DNA of 20,262 nucleotides from contig CAYVFG010000016.1 in the NCBI GenBank assembly GCA_964450915.1, forward strand, positions 1 through 20,262. The letters are read 5' to 3'. The position numbers and the translations under genes were made by a program. Below are positions 1-7,349 of the stretch, in pieces. Origin of the DNA: HO2-45-11b sp964450915. GTDB taxonomy: Bacteria > Patescibacteriota > Andersenbacteria > UBA10190. The notes beneath the pieces are model-generated. The model made no database searches. It was not told where the DNA came from and saw nothing but the letters and a program-made list of their open reading frames with translations. Within the stretch, counting starts at the first letter, position 1. Every line of letters begins with the position of its first letter.

Positions 1-1
1 A

Positions 2-400
2 TTAGGAGGTCTTGGTCAAAGGCTTCCGCTTCTTCTTGCAAGTATGCTCGGTGGCGGTCTTGGTGGTGATCAGGGCGGGCAAGGAAATCAGGGGACTGGT
101 TCTGGAAATGGTTTAACGAATACTCAGACTTCGTGCTCTCAATACGGCGTATCCCCAGTGTGCGGATCTGACGGTACAACATATAACAATTCCTGTTGGC
201 TACAGCAGTATAGCCAAGTTCAAGTAAGCACAGGCGTATGCCCCACAGCAAGTGCATCCCCCTCTCCTACTCCTGATGTAGGAAAGATTATTGCACAGCT
301 AGTGGCAGCCGGCGTTCCGCAATCCGTCATTGACGATATTATAAAATCTTTGAACTACACTATTCCTCATACAAATACTGATAGCGTGGTGGTACAATAG
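2..400 (+). CDS. Kazal-type protease inhibitor domain protein (5' end outside window)
   Basis: The frame is open from base 2, so the gene probably begins upstream. The ATG at base 44 has no Shine-Dalgarno sequence and lies inside the same Gly/Leu-rich stretch. Counting from that ATG, residues 1-23 are a Gly/Gln-rich linker. Residues 31-66 form a Kazal domain with the hallmark PVCGSDGTTYNNSC and a final GVC. A Ser/Pro/Thr spacer (about 69-77) and a 40-residue tail follow. Kazal domains bind and block serine proteases. The usual six cysteines are reduced to four (C31, C40, C51, C66). By alignment the missing ones are the first and fifth, which normally bond to each other. The gene ends 8 bases before an exported-protein gene, so the two are probably cotranscribed. 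An extracellular role is inferred because the signal peptide, if any, lies outside the window. Family assignment is firm, inhibitory activity is not. Confidence 0.8.
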   Translation, partial: LGGLGQRLPLLLASMLGGGLGGDQGGQGNQGTGSGNGLTNTQTSCSQYGVSPVCGSDGTTYNNSCWLQQYSQVQVSTGVCPTASASPSPTPDVGKIIAQLVAAGVPQSVIDDIIKSLNYTIPHTNTDSVVVQ

Positions 401-408
401 GACGCATA

Positions 409-1242
409 ATGTCGTCAGTATTTAAGAAAATTATCGCCGTCTTTTTACTTGCGGGTGCGTACGGTACAAGTTTGGCATTTGCGCAATCGCATACTGGGGC
501 CGTTCTTGTGCCAAGGGACCGGAACAGTACGTCAATCCATGAGGGGTTATCTGGAATTACTAGTGCAGGGTATAAGCAGGATGTTAATCCTCTTATTGGA
601 AATCTTTCCGCAAGTTATTTGCCATTTCATAGCGTGGGCAAGGCAATCGGGAGTTTGGTGTTGCCGTTTTACCATGCAGGGCCGACGCCTGCTGATCCGT
701 CTTCGTATGGCTTCAAGCCAACAGTGCAAACGGTATTTCCGTATGCGTATTCTCAAACTGGAAATACGAACAGGCTGGATCCTGGGGTAAAGGCGATTGG
801 CGGTAAGAATGTGACCGATGTAGCGTTTCCCGGAATCCCCGGAGATAAAGGTCCGGGGGGATTGTACTGGGTTGGATATTGGCGACCGGGAAACGTGGAA
901 ATCCCGCCGGTGTATCAAACGATTCATCATCCGTACGATTGTTTCTGTAGGTGGGATGAGATGATTAAGTGCCCTTTACCAGAAAGTCCATTTTGGCATG
1001 TAGATTTTGGCGCCCCCTGGACCCCTCCGCACTTGAGCCCTGTTTCCTGCCAGGCTTGCTTTGTCGGCCATATTGTAAAGCATGATTTTTTTGTCGGGTT
1101 TAATAAGCCGGGAGTATTTGATGGCTACCCATTCACGTATCCGAACGATCCTGGATACCAACAATGTTTACGTGAGAGCACGCAAAGCTACGCGGCGTCT
1201 GGCCCTGGAGGAAGTCCGGTGAATAACGACTACGGACTCTAA
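409..1242 (+). CDS. exported Cys-containing protein of unknown function
   Basis: This 277-residue protein has a clear Sec signal peptide: a Lys pair at 6-7, a hydrophobic stretch at about 8-24, and an A-F-A cleavage motif at 23-25. I do not recognise the mature domain. It is rich in Gly, Pro and aromatic residues. It carries six cysteines, all in the C-terminal third: C178 and C180 (CFC), C188, C214 and C217 (CQAC), and C253. The CxxC at 214-217 is more likely a disulfide or metal site than a redox site, but nothing in the sequence decides this. The start lies 8 bases after the Kazal-domain gene, which points to a joint transcript and possibly a joint surface role. Overlapping ORFs on both strands are shadows. 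Confidence 0.75.
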   Translation: MSSVFKKIIAVFLLAGAYGTSLAFAQSHTGAVLVPRDRNSTSIHEGLSGITSAGYKQDVNPLIGNLSASYLPFHSVGKAIGSLVLPFYHAGPTPADPSSYGFKPTVQTVFPYAYSQTGNTNRLDPGVKAIGGKNVTDVAFPGIPGDKGPGGLYWVGYWRPGNVEIPPVYQTIHHPYDCFCRWDEMIKCPLPESPFWHVDFGAPWTPPHLSPVSCQACFVGHIVKHDFFVGFNKPGVFDGYPFTYPNDPGYQQCLRESTQSYAASGPGGSPVNNDYGL

Positions 1243-1264
1243 GGCATCTTGTGCATAAGAAATG

Positions 1265-1273
1265 TGGTATACT
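1265..1273 (+). promoter_or_regulatory. extended -10 promoter for the 1309-5812 gene cluster
   Basis: TGG followed by TATACT (1268-1273) is a good extended -10 element. The best -35 at a 17-base spacing is weak (CATCTT at 1245-1250), as is usual for extended -10 promoters. Transcription would start near 1280, about 29 bases before the ATG at 1309. Its position just after the stop at 1242 fits separation from the upstream pair. Confidence 0.45.
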
Positions 1274-1308
1274 GACAGGTAATTACTAACTATTATTAGC
1301 ACTTTCGT

Positions 1309-2094
1309 ATGACAACTTCTTTACCAACGTTTTTTGAACAGCTATCGCGGGCGTGGAAACTGTTTCTTGATCGCTGGGGGGTTGCCGTGCTTTTGGAATT
1401 GTTGATGATTATTCCTGCAATGCTGATGATTCCTTTGATTATTGAGTATATAAGCGCAATGGAACAGGGGTTGGATACGACGGCTGTGTTGGCGAATTCC
1501 GCATATACAGGCGAATTCCTGTTTGGATTTTTCGGATCGATTTTCTTCGGAGTTCTCGGAATGACTGCAATGATGATTGCGTTTGCATCGAAGAAAAAAA
1601 TCTCACTCTTGGTTGCGCTCACTGATGCAGTAAGGAGATATATTCCGGTGCTGTATACGAGCGTGCTTGCAGGGCTTGCAGTGGCTGTGTCGTTTATTCC
1701 GGAGCAGCTACTTAATTATTGGTATGCGGCAGTGCGCAGTACGCTTCCTGTTTCCGGAGCAGGGCTATCCGCTCTTGATATTACAGTGTTCGTAGCATTG
1801 ATCGCATTAATGATCCCTGCGCTCATCGTATCTGTCTGGGTAATGTATGCGCCGCTGGCTGTTGCATTGCGCGAAGTGTCTGGAGGATTTACTGCGCTTC
1901 TGTTTTCAAAGCAGATTGTTCATAATCATATTTGGAGTTTGGTGTGGAGAATAGTCGGGGCGTTGGTATTATTTGAAGTTCTTTCCATTACCGTAAGTTC
2001 TCTTCCTCTTGCAGGAGTGCTGGTACCGTTCGTGCTCATGATATTAACAATTGCGTTTTTCGTAGAGCTGTACAAAGAATTGCGCGTTCGATAG
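1309..2094 (+). CDS. multi-pass membrane protein, unrecognised
   Basis: This 261-residue, very hydrophobic protein has about six membrane segments, at roughly 24-47, 69-93, 113-135, 157-187 and two packed between 212 and 254. A basic loop (KKK near 95) and an amphipathic N-terminus start the protein, and it ends in a short charged tail. The overall look (N-terminal helix, paired helices, V/L/I-rich repeats) resembles the broad class of uncharacterised membrane proteins near glycerophosphodiester-phosphodiesterase membrane domains, but I see no diagnostic motif. It is the first gene of a plus-strand cluster with short gaps or overlaps. The EamA transporter start lies 12 bases downstream. Confidence 0.7.
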   Translation: MTTSLPTFFEQLSRAWKLFLDRWGVAVLLELLMIIPAMLMIPLIIEYISAMEQGLDTTAVLANSAYTGEFLFGFFGSIFFGVLGMTAMMIAFASKKKISLLVALTDAVRRYIPVLYTSVLAGLAVAVSFIPEQLLNYWYAAVRSTLPVSGAGLSALDITVFVALIALMIPALIVSVWVMYAPLAVALREVSGGFTALLFSKQIVHNHIWSLVWRIVGALVLFEVLSITVSSLPLAGVLVPFVLMILTIAFFVELYKELRVR

Positions 2095-2106
2095 CTAGAA
2101 CATTTT

Positions 2107-3024
2107 ATGCTTTGGATACTGCTTGCCATTCTCGCACATGTTGGCAACGGATTGGTATTCATTGTAGATAAAAGCATATTAAAATCTAAAACTGCAATTG
2201 GGAATCCGATTCAGTATGCGCTGTATTCAGCAGGATTCGCAGGCCTATCGCTCGTATTGATTCCGTGGGCGCATATTTCGCTTACATCGTTTTTGATTAC
2301 GTGGGCAGTTGTTGCCGGGGCAATCCACATATGCGCTCTGTATGTATTTTTTTCTGCAATGCAGAAAGGGGAGCCCTCGCGCGTTGTTCCGATTACGGGA
2401 TCCGCAGTGCCGTTATTCACCGTAGTATTTGCGCTTACGTTTTTAGGCGAGCAGTTTACGGCCAAAGAAGGGTTCGGGATTGGGCTTTTAATTGCAGGCG
2501 GAATGATGCTGGCTATGAAGGGTGTTTCGAAGAAGGGGTCAGACGTTGTATTGCCAATTATTGCCGGCGTGCTGTTTGCGGCATATTTTGCGGTTACGAA
2601 ATATATTTACGACCATGTGGCGGGGCAATTTTTAGGTATTTTTATTGTTACTCGGGTTGCGGAAGCGCTTATTGCGCTTGCCGGCATATTCGTTATGACG
2701 AAGGGGTTTGCAACGATGCGTATGCCTAAGAAAAAAAGAGCAAAAAACAGTCACCATCGAAATATTGTCACTTCGCTTGCATTCATCTGCAATAAATCGC
2801 TCGCAGCAGGGGCATTTTTGCTGCAAACATACGCAATTAGTCTCGGCAGCGTTTCTGTGGTGAATGCGTTACAGGGAGTGCAATATGCATTCGTCCTAAT
2901 TCTTGCCGTGTTGGTGTCGTTGTTTGTTCCAGCATTATTTACGGAAGAGATGGGTCGAGGCGCGGTTGCTCAGAAGATTATCGGTATCGGTTTAGTGAGT
3001 TGGGGGATAGGATTATTGGTATGA
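2107..3024 (+). CDS. EamA/DMT-superfamily transporter
   Basis: This 305-residue protein has about ten transmembrane helices in two EamA repeats (roughly 1-140 and 150-305). A basic cytoplasmic insert around 206-217 (KKKRAKNSHHRN) sits within the second half. The PITGSAVPLFTVVFALTFLGEQF segment (about 95-117) is the typical end of an EamA repeat, with the conserved Pro and the Gly-Glu after a hydrophobic helix. Members of the drug/metabolite transporter superfamily export or exchange small metabolites. The substrate cannot be read from sequence. Its stop overlaps the next start as ATGA at 3021-3024, so translation is likely coupled to the glycosidase-like gene. Confidence 0.85.
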   Translation: MLWILLAILAHVGNGLVFIVDKSILKSKTAIGNPIQYALYSAGFAGLSLVLIPWAHISLTSFLITWAVVAGAIHICALYVFFSAMQKGEPSRVVPITGSAVPLFTVVFALTFLGEQFTAKEGFGIGLLIAGGMMLAMKGVSKKGSDVVLPIIAGVLFAAYFAVTKYIYDHVAGQFLGIFIVTRVAEALIALAGIFVMTKGFATMRMPKKKRAKNSHHRNIVTSLAFICNKSLAAGAFLLQTYAISLGSVSVVNALQGVQYAFVLILAVLVSLFVPALFTEEMGRGAVAQKIIGIGLVSWGIGLLV

Positions 3025-4037
3025 AGATACGTATTTGGGCAGGTACGGTGGTTGGTGTTGTTCTTACGATTATTCTTGTTCTCGCATTCCCGTCACTTCT
3101 GCCTATTCAGCAAGTTGTTGGTGTTACGTTTTCGGCGCCCCAGGCAACTGGTATCGGGCTTAATTGGAAAGAGGCTTACGATGCCATCTTGCAAGATTTG
3201 CAGGTAAAGCATCTGCGCTTATCTGCGTACTGGGACGAGATTCAGCCTGCTTCTGCGGACTCGTATGATTTTTCAGATTTGGATTATCAGATGAATGAAG
3301 CGGCGCGCCACAATGCCCACGTCATCTTGAGTATTGGTCGCAAGCTTCCTCGCTGGCCGGAGTGCCACATTCCTTCTTGGGCAAGCGGGTTATCCGAGAA
3401 AGAGCAACAGCAAAAAGTATTATCTATGCTGCCGGTTGTGATAGCTCGATATAAAGACAGTCCTGCCTTGGATAGGTGGCAGCTGGAAAATGAACCGTTG
3501 CTATTCTTCGGCATTTGTCCGAAAGCGGATACGAAATTTTTAGCTCAAGAACAGGGCGTAGTGCGCACGCATGATAGCAGTCACAATATCTTGATCACCG
3601 ATTCAGGAGAGCTTGATTCTTGGCTTGGCGCTGCGCAGTACGGGGATGAGCTTGGAACTACCATGTATCGAACAGTGTTTTCGAATCGGACGAAAAAATT
3701 ATTCAGTTACGATTATCTGTTTCCATCTTGGTTGTATCGATTGAAGGCGCATTATATTGGATTGCTGTTTCATAAACCCGTGATCATTTCAGAGCTCCAA
3801 GGAGAGCCCTGGGGGACAAAGCCGTATAATCAAATGTCGTCCGCAGAGCGATTGCAATCATTCTCTCCTTCCCGATTTCTGCAGCTGGAAACATTTGCGC
3901 AGCGAACGCAATTATCCGAAGTGTATTGGTGGGGCGTTGAATATTGGTACTGGGAAAAGACTATAAACCACAACGATGCATATTGGAATATCGCCAAGAA
4001 AATATTTGCTTTGAAAGGAGGTGCTTCGTATGAATAG
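3021..4037 (+). CDS. membrane-anchored GH-A-clan glycoside hydrolase-like protein
   Basis: I chose the ATG at 3021 because it overlaps the preceding stop as ATGA. An earlier in-frame start at 3000 would add seven residues lying inside the transporter gene. The 338-residue product has an N-terminal membrane anchor (about 6-24, inside-positive K/R before it) and a TIM-barrel glycosidase domain facing outside. Two clan GH-A hallmarks are visible. WQLENEP at 153-159 places the acid/base Glu at 158. The strand end VIISELQGEPW places the nucleophile Glu at 258. An aromatic patch (VYWWGVEYWYW, about 301-311) would line the sugar site. The exact family and substrate are unknown. The 3' end overlaps the next gene by eight bases. 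Confidence 0.75.
   Translation: MKIRIWAGTVVGVVLTIILVLAFPSLLPIQQVVGVTFSAPQATGIGLNWKEAYDAILQDLQVKHLRLSAYWDEIQPASADSYDFSDLDYQMNEAARHNAHVILSIGRKLPRWPECHIPSWASGLSEKEQQQKVLSMLPVVIARYKDSPALDRWQLENEPLLFFGICPKADTKFLAQEQGVVRTHDSSHNILITDSGELDSWLGAAQYGDELGTTMYRTVFSNRTKKLFSYDYLFPSWLYRLKAHYIGLLFHKPVIISELQGEPWGTKPYNQMSSAERLQSFSPSRFLQLETFAQRTQLSEVYWWGVEYWYWEKTINHNDAYWNIAKKIFALKGGASYE
4014..4021 (+). promoter_or_regulatory. strong Shine-Dalgarno that decides the start at 4030
   Basis: AAAGGAGG lies inside the last codons of the glycosidase-like gene, 8 bases before ATG 4030. It favours that ATG over the in-frame GTG at 4021, which overlaps the Shine-Dalgarno itself. It is one of only three clear Shine-Dalgarno sequences in the window. 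Confidence 0.75.
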
Positions 4038-4224
4038 TAAAAATTTGCAATTATGGGCAGCAGTATTGCTGCTTATCGGCGGGCTTATTAATTTGATCCC
4101 GGCTTTATATGACAGCTTGCGCAACCTTGCGGGCGGGCAGCCATGGGTACCTATTATTGTAGGAATTTTATCCGTGCTTGTGTCGCTTGTTATCTTTGCC
4201 GGTGGTAAAGAGCAGGACATGTAG
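4030..4224 (+). CDS. small two-helix membrane protein
   Basis: This 64-residue protein has two hydrophobic segments, at about 7-26 and 40-59. They are separated by a short loop with YDSLRN and GGQPW, and the protein ends in a charged tail (GGKEQDM). No family recognised. It overlaps the glycosidase-like gene by 8 bases and has a strong Shine-Dalgarno, so it is translated from the same transcript. It may be an accessory membrane partner of a neighbour, but that rests on position only. Confidence 0.7.
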   Translation: MNSKNLQLWAAVLLLIGGLINLIPALYDSLRNLAGGQPWVPIIVGILSVLVSLVIFAGGKEQDM

Positions 4225-4238
4225 TATGCTTGAGGCAT

Positions 4239-4811
4239 ATGAGTCGTAAGGTGGGATTTTGGAAATGGTGGAATAATGCATTGCCTCATCGGATGCACAT
4301 TAAGCGGCATGTTCCAAAATTTTTGTCTACCTGCCCGGACCCTATTCGAGGTGCTGTGCTTGAGCTTGGCGCCGGGCATGGATGGACTTCGCAAACAATT
4401 TTGGAAACATTTCCTCATGTGGAATTGACCTGCGTAGAGGTTGATGAATCTGCGCAAGAGGTGTTTGCGGAACTACAGGATACGTACGGCAAGCGGCTTG
4501 CAATTCAAAAGGCGGATATCAGGAACCTTCCGTTTGATCGTGAATCGTTTGATGTAGTAATTGCAATTAATACCATTGGATATATTGAAGATAGAGAAGT
4601 TGCGCTTGCTCTGCGAGAAGCGCTGCGCGTGCTTAAAAAAGGCGCGTTGCTCGGCATTAGTGACGGCACAATTGCTACCATGCCTTCTCGAACAAAAAGG
4701 ATGCTCATCGAGAAAGTAATGCTCGATGAGGGGTGCGAATTAGAATATGTTAAGAAGGGATTGCGCTTTTCTTTATGGGCGCGCAAATCGGGCGTAGACT
4801 CTGAGTTATAG
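4239..4811 (+). CDS. class I SAM-dependent methyltransferase
   Basis: The ATG at 4239 is preferred over an in-frame TTG at 4230. The 190-residue product shows the Rossmann-fold methyltransferase motifs in order. Motif I is LELGAGHG at 41-48 and binds SAM. An acidic strand end follows (CVEVDE, E67/D69, for the ribose hydroxyls). Then come ADIRNLPF (D93, adenine contact) and FDVVIAINTIGYI (about 104-116, motif IV position). A basic, aromatic N-terminus (FWKWWNNALPHRMHIKRHV) may contact a membrane or acidic partner. The layout matches Methyltransf_11/25-type enzymes that act on small molecules or lipids. The acceptor is not evident. It sits in the same operon as membrane and cell-surface genes. 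Confidence 0.8.
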   Translation: MSRKVGFWKWWNNALPHRMHIKRHVPKFLSTCPDPIRGAVLELGAGHGWTSQTILETFPHVELTCVEVDESAQEVFAELQDTYGKRLAIQKADIRNLPFDRESFDVVIAINTIGYIEDREVALALREALRVLKKGALLGISDGTIATMPSRTKRMLIEKVMLDEGCELEYVKKGLRFSLWARKSGVDSEL

Positions 4812-4816
4812 GATAT

Positions 4817-5812
4817 ATGTGGAAACTATTTCAAACATCTCTTCGCAATAAAAAGGCTCCTAGTATTACTGGCGACGGATGGATGAATGTAAGCTCTCTG
4901 CCGCAATCCTTGCGCGATGTAGTTGTTGCGGAAAAAGAATTGCAGTTTACGCGTGACTTAACGGGTACGGTTGTCCTTTTATATTTTTGGGATTATACGG
5001 ACCCTGCGTCTCTGCAGGATGTTCCGCAGATACGGGCATTGTGGGAGCAGTATGAGGGAAAAGGATTTTTAATTATTGGAATCCACACGCCGCAGCTTGA
5101 GCTTGCAGCCGATCCGGATAAAGTTCAGGGGGCTGTGCTGAGATTCGATCTTGATTTCCCTGTCGTGAACGACGCTTCGTATACCACGTGGAGGAGATAC
5201 GGATGCAAGGTCTGGCCGCGGAAAATTCTTGTAAGCGCGCACGGAGTAATTCAGTATGACGAAGAAGGCGAAGGGAAGTTTGATGAGCTCGAGGCGTTGA
5301 TTCGCGAGCAGCTGCCGAAGGTGCGGGAAACGCAGCTGTTTCCTGCTACAAACGAAAATGACCAAACGCCGAAGATTACTTTTAATGCTGAATTTGCACA
5401 TATGCAAGGAATTGCTTTGTCTCCCCCGATGGAGCCTGCTCAGTATCATTTGCAGTTTAAATTGCCGGTACATCATTGGGGTCTTTCGGGGTGGTGGATT
5501 TTGCAGAAAGATCACATCACCAATGGGCAAATTACGGATGACCAGGCATGTGTTGTTCATTTTTTGGGGAATGCGGTAACGCTTTCTGCTCGGTCGGGCG
5601 AGGACTGCAGTATTGAAGTATTAATAGATTCCAAGCCAATTCCTGAACGCATGCGCGGACGAGATATCGTTGAACAAGGTGGGCGAACCTATGTTCATAT
5701 CCGTAATGATCGCGGGTATTCTCTGGCTCAGCAAATGCCGCACGGAAAGCATATATTGTCGCTTGTCCCGATAACGGGAATGGTCTTTATAGAGGAGTGT
5801 TTGTTTTCTTGA
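4817..5812 (+). CDS. DipZ/TlpA-like thioredoxin-fold protein lacking the CxxC
   Basis: The 331-residue protein aligns by eye with the soluble C-terminal part of DipZ-type thiol:disulfide proteins. Recognisable blocks are LYFWDYTDPASLQDVP (55-70), the GFLIIGIHTP strand, the NDASYTTW...WP region with cis-Pro134, and GEGKFDELEALI. A second domain (about 185-331, LSGWW and DIVEQGGRTYVHI) matches the beta-rich DipZ C-terminal domain. The catalytic pair is gone: where relatives have TCxxC this protein has T61-D62-P63-A64-S65. The only other cysteines are C130, C245, C264 and C328. Redox activity is therefore unlikely, and a binding or structural role is inferred. No signal peptide or membrane segment is visible. 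The start is 5 bases after the methyltransferase stop. Confidence 0.8.
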   Translation: MWKLFQTSLRNKKAPSITGDGWMNVSSLPQSLRDVVVAEKELQFTRDLTGTVVLLYFWDYTDPASLQDVPQIRALWEQYEGKGFLIIGIHTPQLELAADPDKVQGAVLRFDLDFPVVNDASYTTWRRYGCKVWPRKILVSAHGVIQYDEEGEGKFDELEALIREQLPKVRETQLFPATNENDQTPKITFNAEFAHMQGIALSPPMEPAQYHLQFKLPVHHWGLSGWWILQKDHITNGQITDDQACVVHFLGNAVTLSARSGEDCSIEVLIDSKPIPERMRGRDIVEQGGRTYVHIRNDRGYSLAQQMPHGKHILSLVPITGMVFIEECLFS

Positions 5813-5829
5813 TACGCCTTGGGTATGCT
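5801..5829 (+). promoter_or_regulatory. candidate promoter of the aminopeptidase gene (leaderless)
   Basis: TTGTTT (5801-5806), 17 bases, TATGCT (5824-5829). The expected start of transcription falls at or within two bases of ATG 5838, so the mRNA would be leaderless. The match is moderate (3/6 and 4/6) and overlaps the end of the upstream gene. Confidence 0.35.
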
Positions 5830-5837
5830 GATTGGCT

Positions 5838-7346
5838 ATGAATATATCTATTGCTCATCAGCCAATTGCCGAAGCCAAGGCAGATATCGTGATCGTACCG
5901 TCCCAGAAGAATCTTGATTTTACCCAGATTTTTTCAAAAGAAATGAGCGCCGGCATATCGGCGTCCATGAAAAAGGCGGTGTTTGCCGGGGAATGGGGGC
6001 GCGCAGAACTTTTTATAGCGCCTCATGGAGGCAACGCGCCGCTTATCGCGGTGCTTGGCATCGGGAAAGAGGCGGATGATGAAGACAAGTATTTTGAAGG
6101 GCTTCGCCGTGCGCTCGCACTGGTGCTTCTGGATGCGCGGGTTCATATGGTATCTCGCATTGCAATTCTTGTTCCCAAGGTTTCGGACGTGGCACCCATG
6201 GTAGAATCGCTCATGCTGACGAACTATTGGTTTACGGAGCACAGCAAGGCCATGGCACAAGATGCTCACATGCGATCGTTGAAAGAAGTTGTCATGTATG
6301 TGTCGTCAGAACAAGAAGCGTCTCTTGCAAAAAAAGAAGTTAAAAAAGCGCAGTCGATATTGCGAGGACTTGAGCTGACTCGCCATTTGGTAAATCAGCC
6401 GGCGTCGCACATGTCGCCAAAAATATTGGTGCAAGAAGCGAAAAAGATTTCAAAAATGTCATCGGATATTTCACTCACCGTCCTGAATCGCAAGCAAGCT
6501 CGATTGCAGAAGTGGTTTGGATTTCTTGCAGTTGCGCGCGGAAGCAAGGAGGAGCCGTATGTCATTCATTTGAAATATAAGCCTCGCAAAACTCCTAAAA
6601 AGTCTCTCGTGTTGATTGGTAAAGGCATTACGTTTGATTCCGGTGGCCTTTCATTAAAGCCTTCTATTCATATGGAGAATATGAAAATTGATATGGCAGG
6701 CGGCGCGACAGTATTAGGGCTATTTTCCCTGCTCCCCATTCTTGCTCCCGATATCGCAATTCATGGCATTATTGCAGCGTGCGAAAATATGCCATCAGGA
6801 GATGCATATCGTCCGGGCGATGTGGTAGATACGATGAGCGGTAAGAAAATAGAAGTGTTGAATACGGACGCAGAAGGCAGAGTTACGCTCGCAGATGCGC
6901 TCACCTATGCGCAGAAACTGAAGCCGGATGCAATTATTGATTTAGCTACCCTTACGGGCGCGTGCGTAGTTGCATTAGGAGAAACGCATGCGGGATTATT
7001 TGGAAATTCAGAAGAGTTGAATGCTCTTATTAAGCAATCTGCAAAGAGGGCAGGGGAAGGCGTTGTGGAATTTCCATTGCCGGAGGAATATCGCCCGACC
7101 GTACAAAGCATGATTGGAGATGTGCGCAATACATCCGCGATGAAAACGGGAGGCGCGATTACTGCTGCGCTGTTCTTGCAGGAATTTATTGAAAAAAATA
7201 AAGCCGGAGAAGCTGTTCCGTGGGCGCACATGGATATTGCGGGCCCGGTGTATGCGGAGATGCCGCTTATTCCCTACTGGCAGTTCGGTGCAACGGGGTA
7301 CGGTGTTCGCACGCTCGTGAATGTGGTAGAGAGTTTCGGAAAATAG
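5838..7346 (+). CDS. pepA: leucyl aminopeptidase (M17 family)
   Basis: This 502-residue two-metal aminopeptidase removes N-terminal residues from peptides in the cytoplasm. The catalytic C-terminal domain is complete. GKGITFDSGG has the metal/catalytic Lys262 and Asp267. MKIDMAGGA carries the next metal Asp. The family signature NTDAEGRVTLADAL begins at N342, with Asp344, Glu346 and catalytic Arg348. The N-terminal macro-like domain is present but divergent. I chose ATG 5838 over TTG 5832 because a -10 element lies 8 bases upstream. The gene converges on uvrB with 3 bases between the stops and no terminator visible. Peptide recycling is a sensible role in an organism with reduced biosynthesis, but that is inference. 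Confidence 0.95.
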   Translation: MNISIAHQPIAEAKADIVIVPSQKNLDFTQIFSKEMSAGISASMKKAVFAGEWGRAELFIAPHGGNAPLIAVLGIGKEADDEDKYFEGLRRALALVLLDARVHMVSRIAILVPKVSDVAPMVESLMLTNYWFTEHSKAMAQDAHMRSLKEVVMYVSSEQEASLAKKEVKKAQSILRGLELTRHLVNQPASHMSPKILVQEAKKISKMSSDISLTVLNRKQARLQKWFGFLAVARGSKEEPYVIHLKYKPRKTPKKSLVLIGKGITFDSGGLSLKPSIHMENMKIDMAGGATVLGLFSLLPILAPDIAIHGIIAACENMPSGDAYRPGDVVDTMSGKKIEVLNTDAEGRVTLADALTYAQKLKPDAIIDLATLTGACVVALGETHAGLFGNSEELNALIKQSAKRAGEGVVEFPLPEEYRPTVQSMIGDVRNTSAMKTGGAITAALFLQEFIEKNKAGEAVPWAHMDIAGPVYAEMPLIPYWQFGATGYGVRTLVNVVESFGK

Positions 7347-7349
7347 TGC

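Noticed and set aside
547..930. 127-codon minus-strand frame opposite the exported protein
   Set aside because: It lies wholly inside a gene with a clear signal peptide, has no start signal, and its Arg/Ile-rich composition is typical of a shadow frame.
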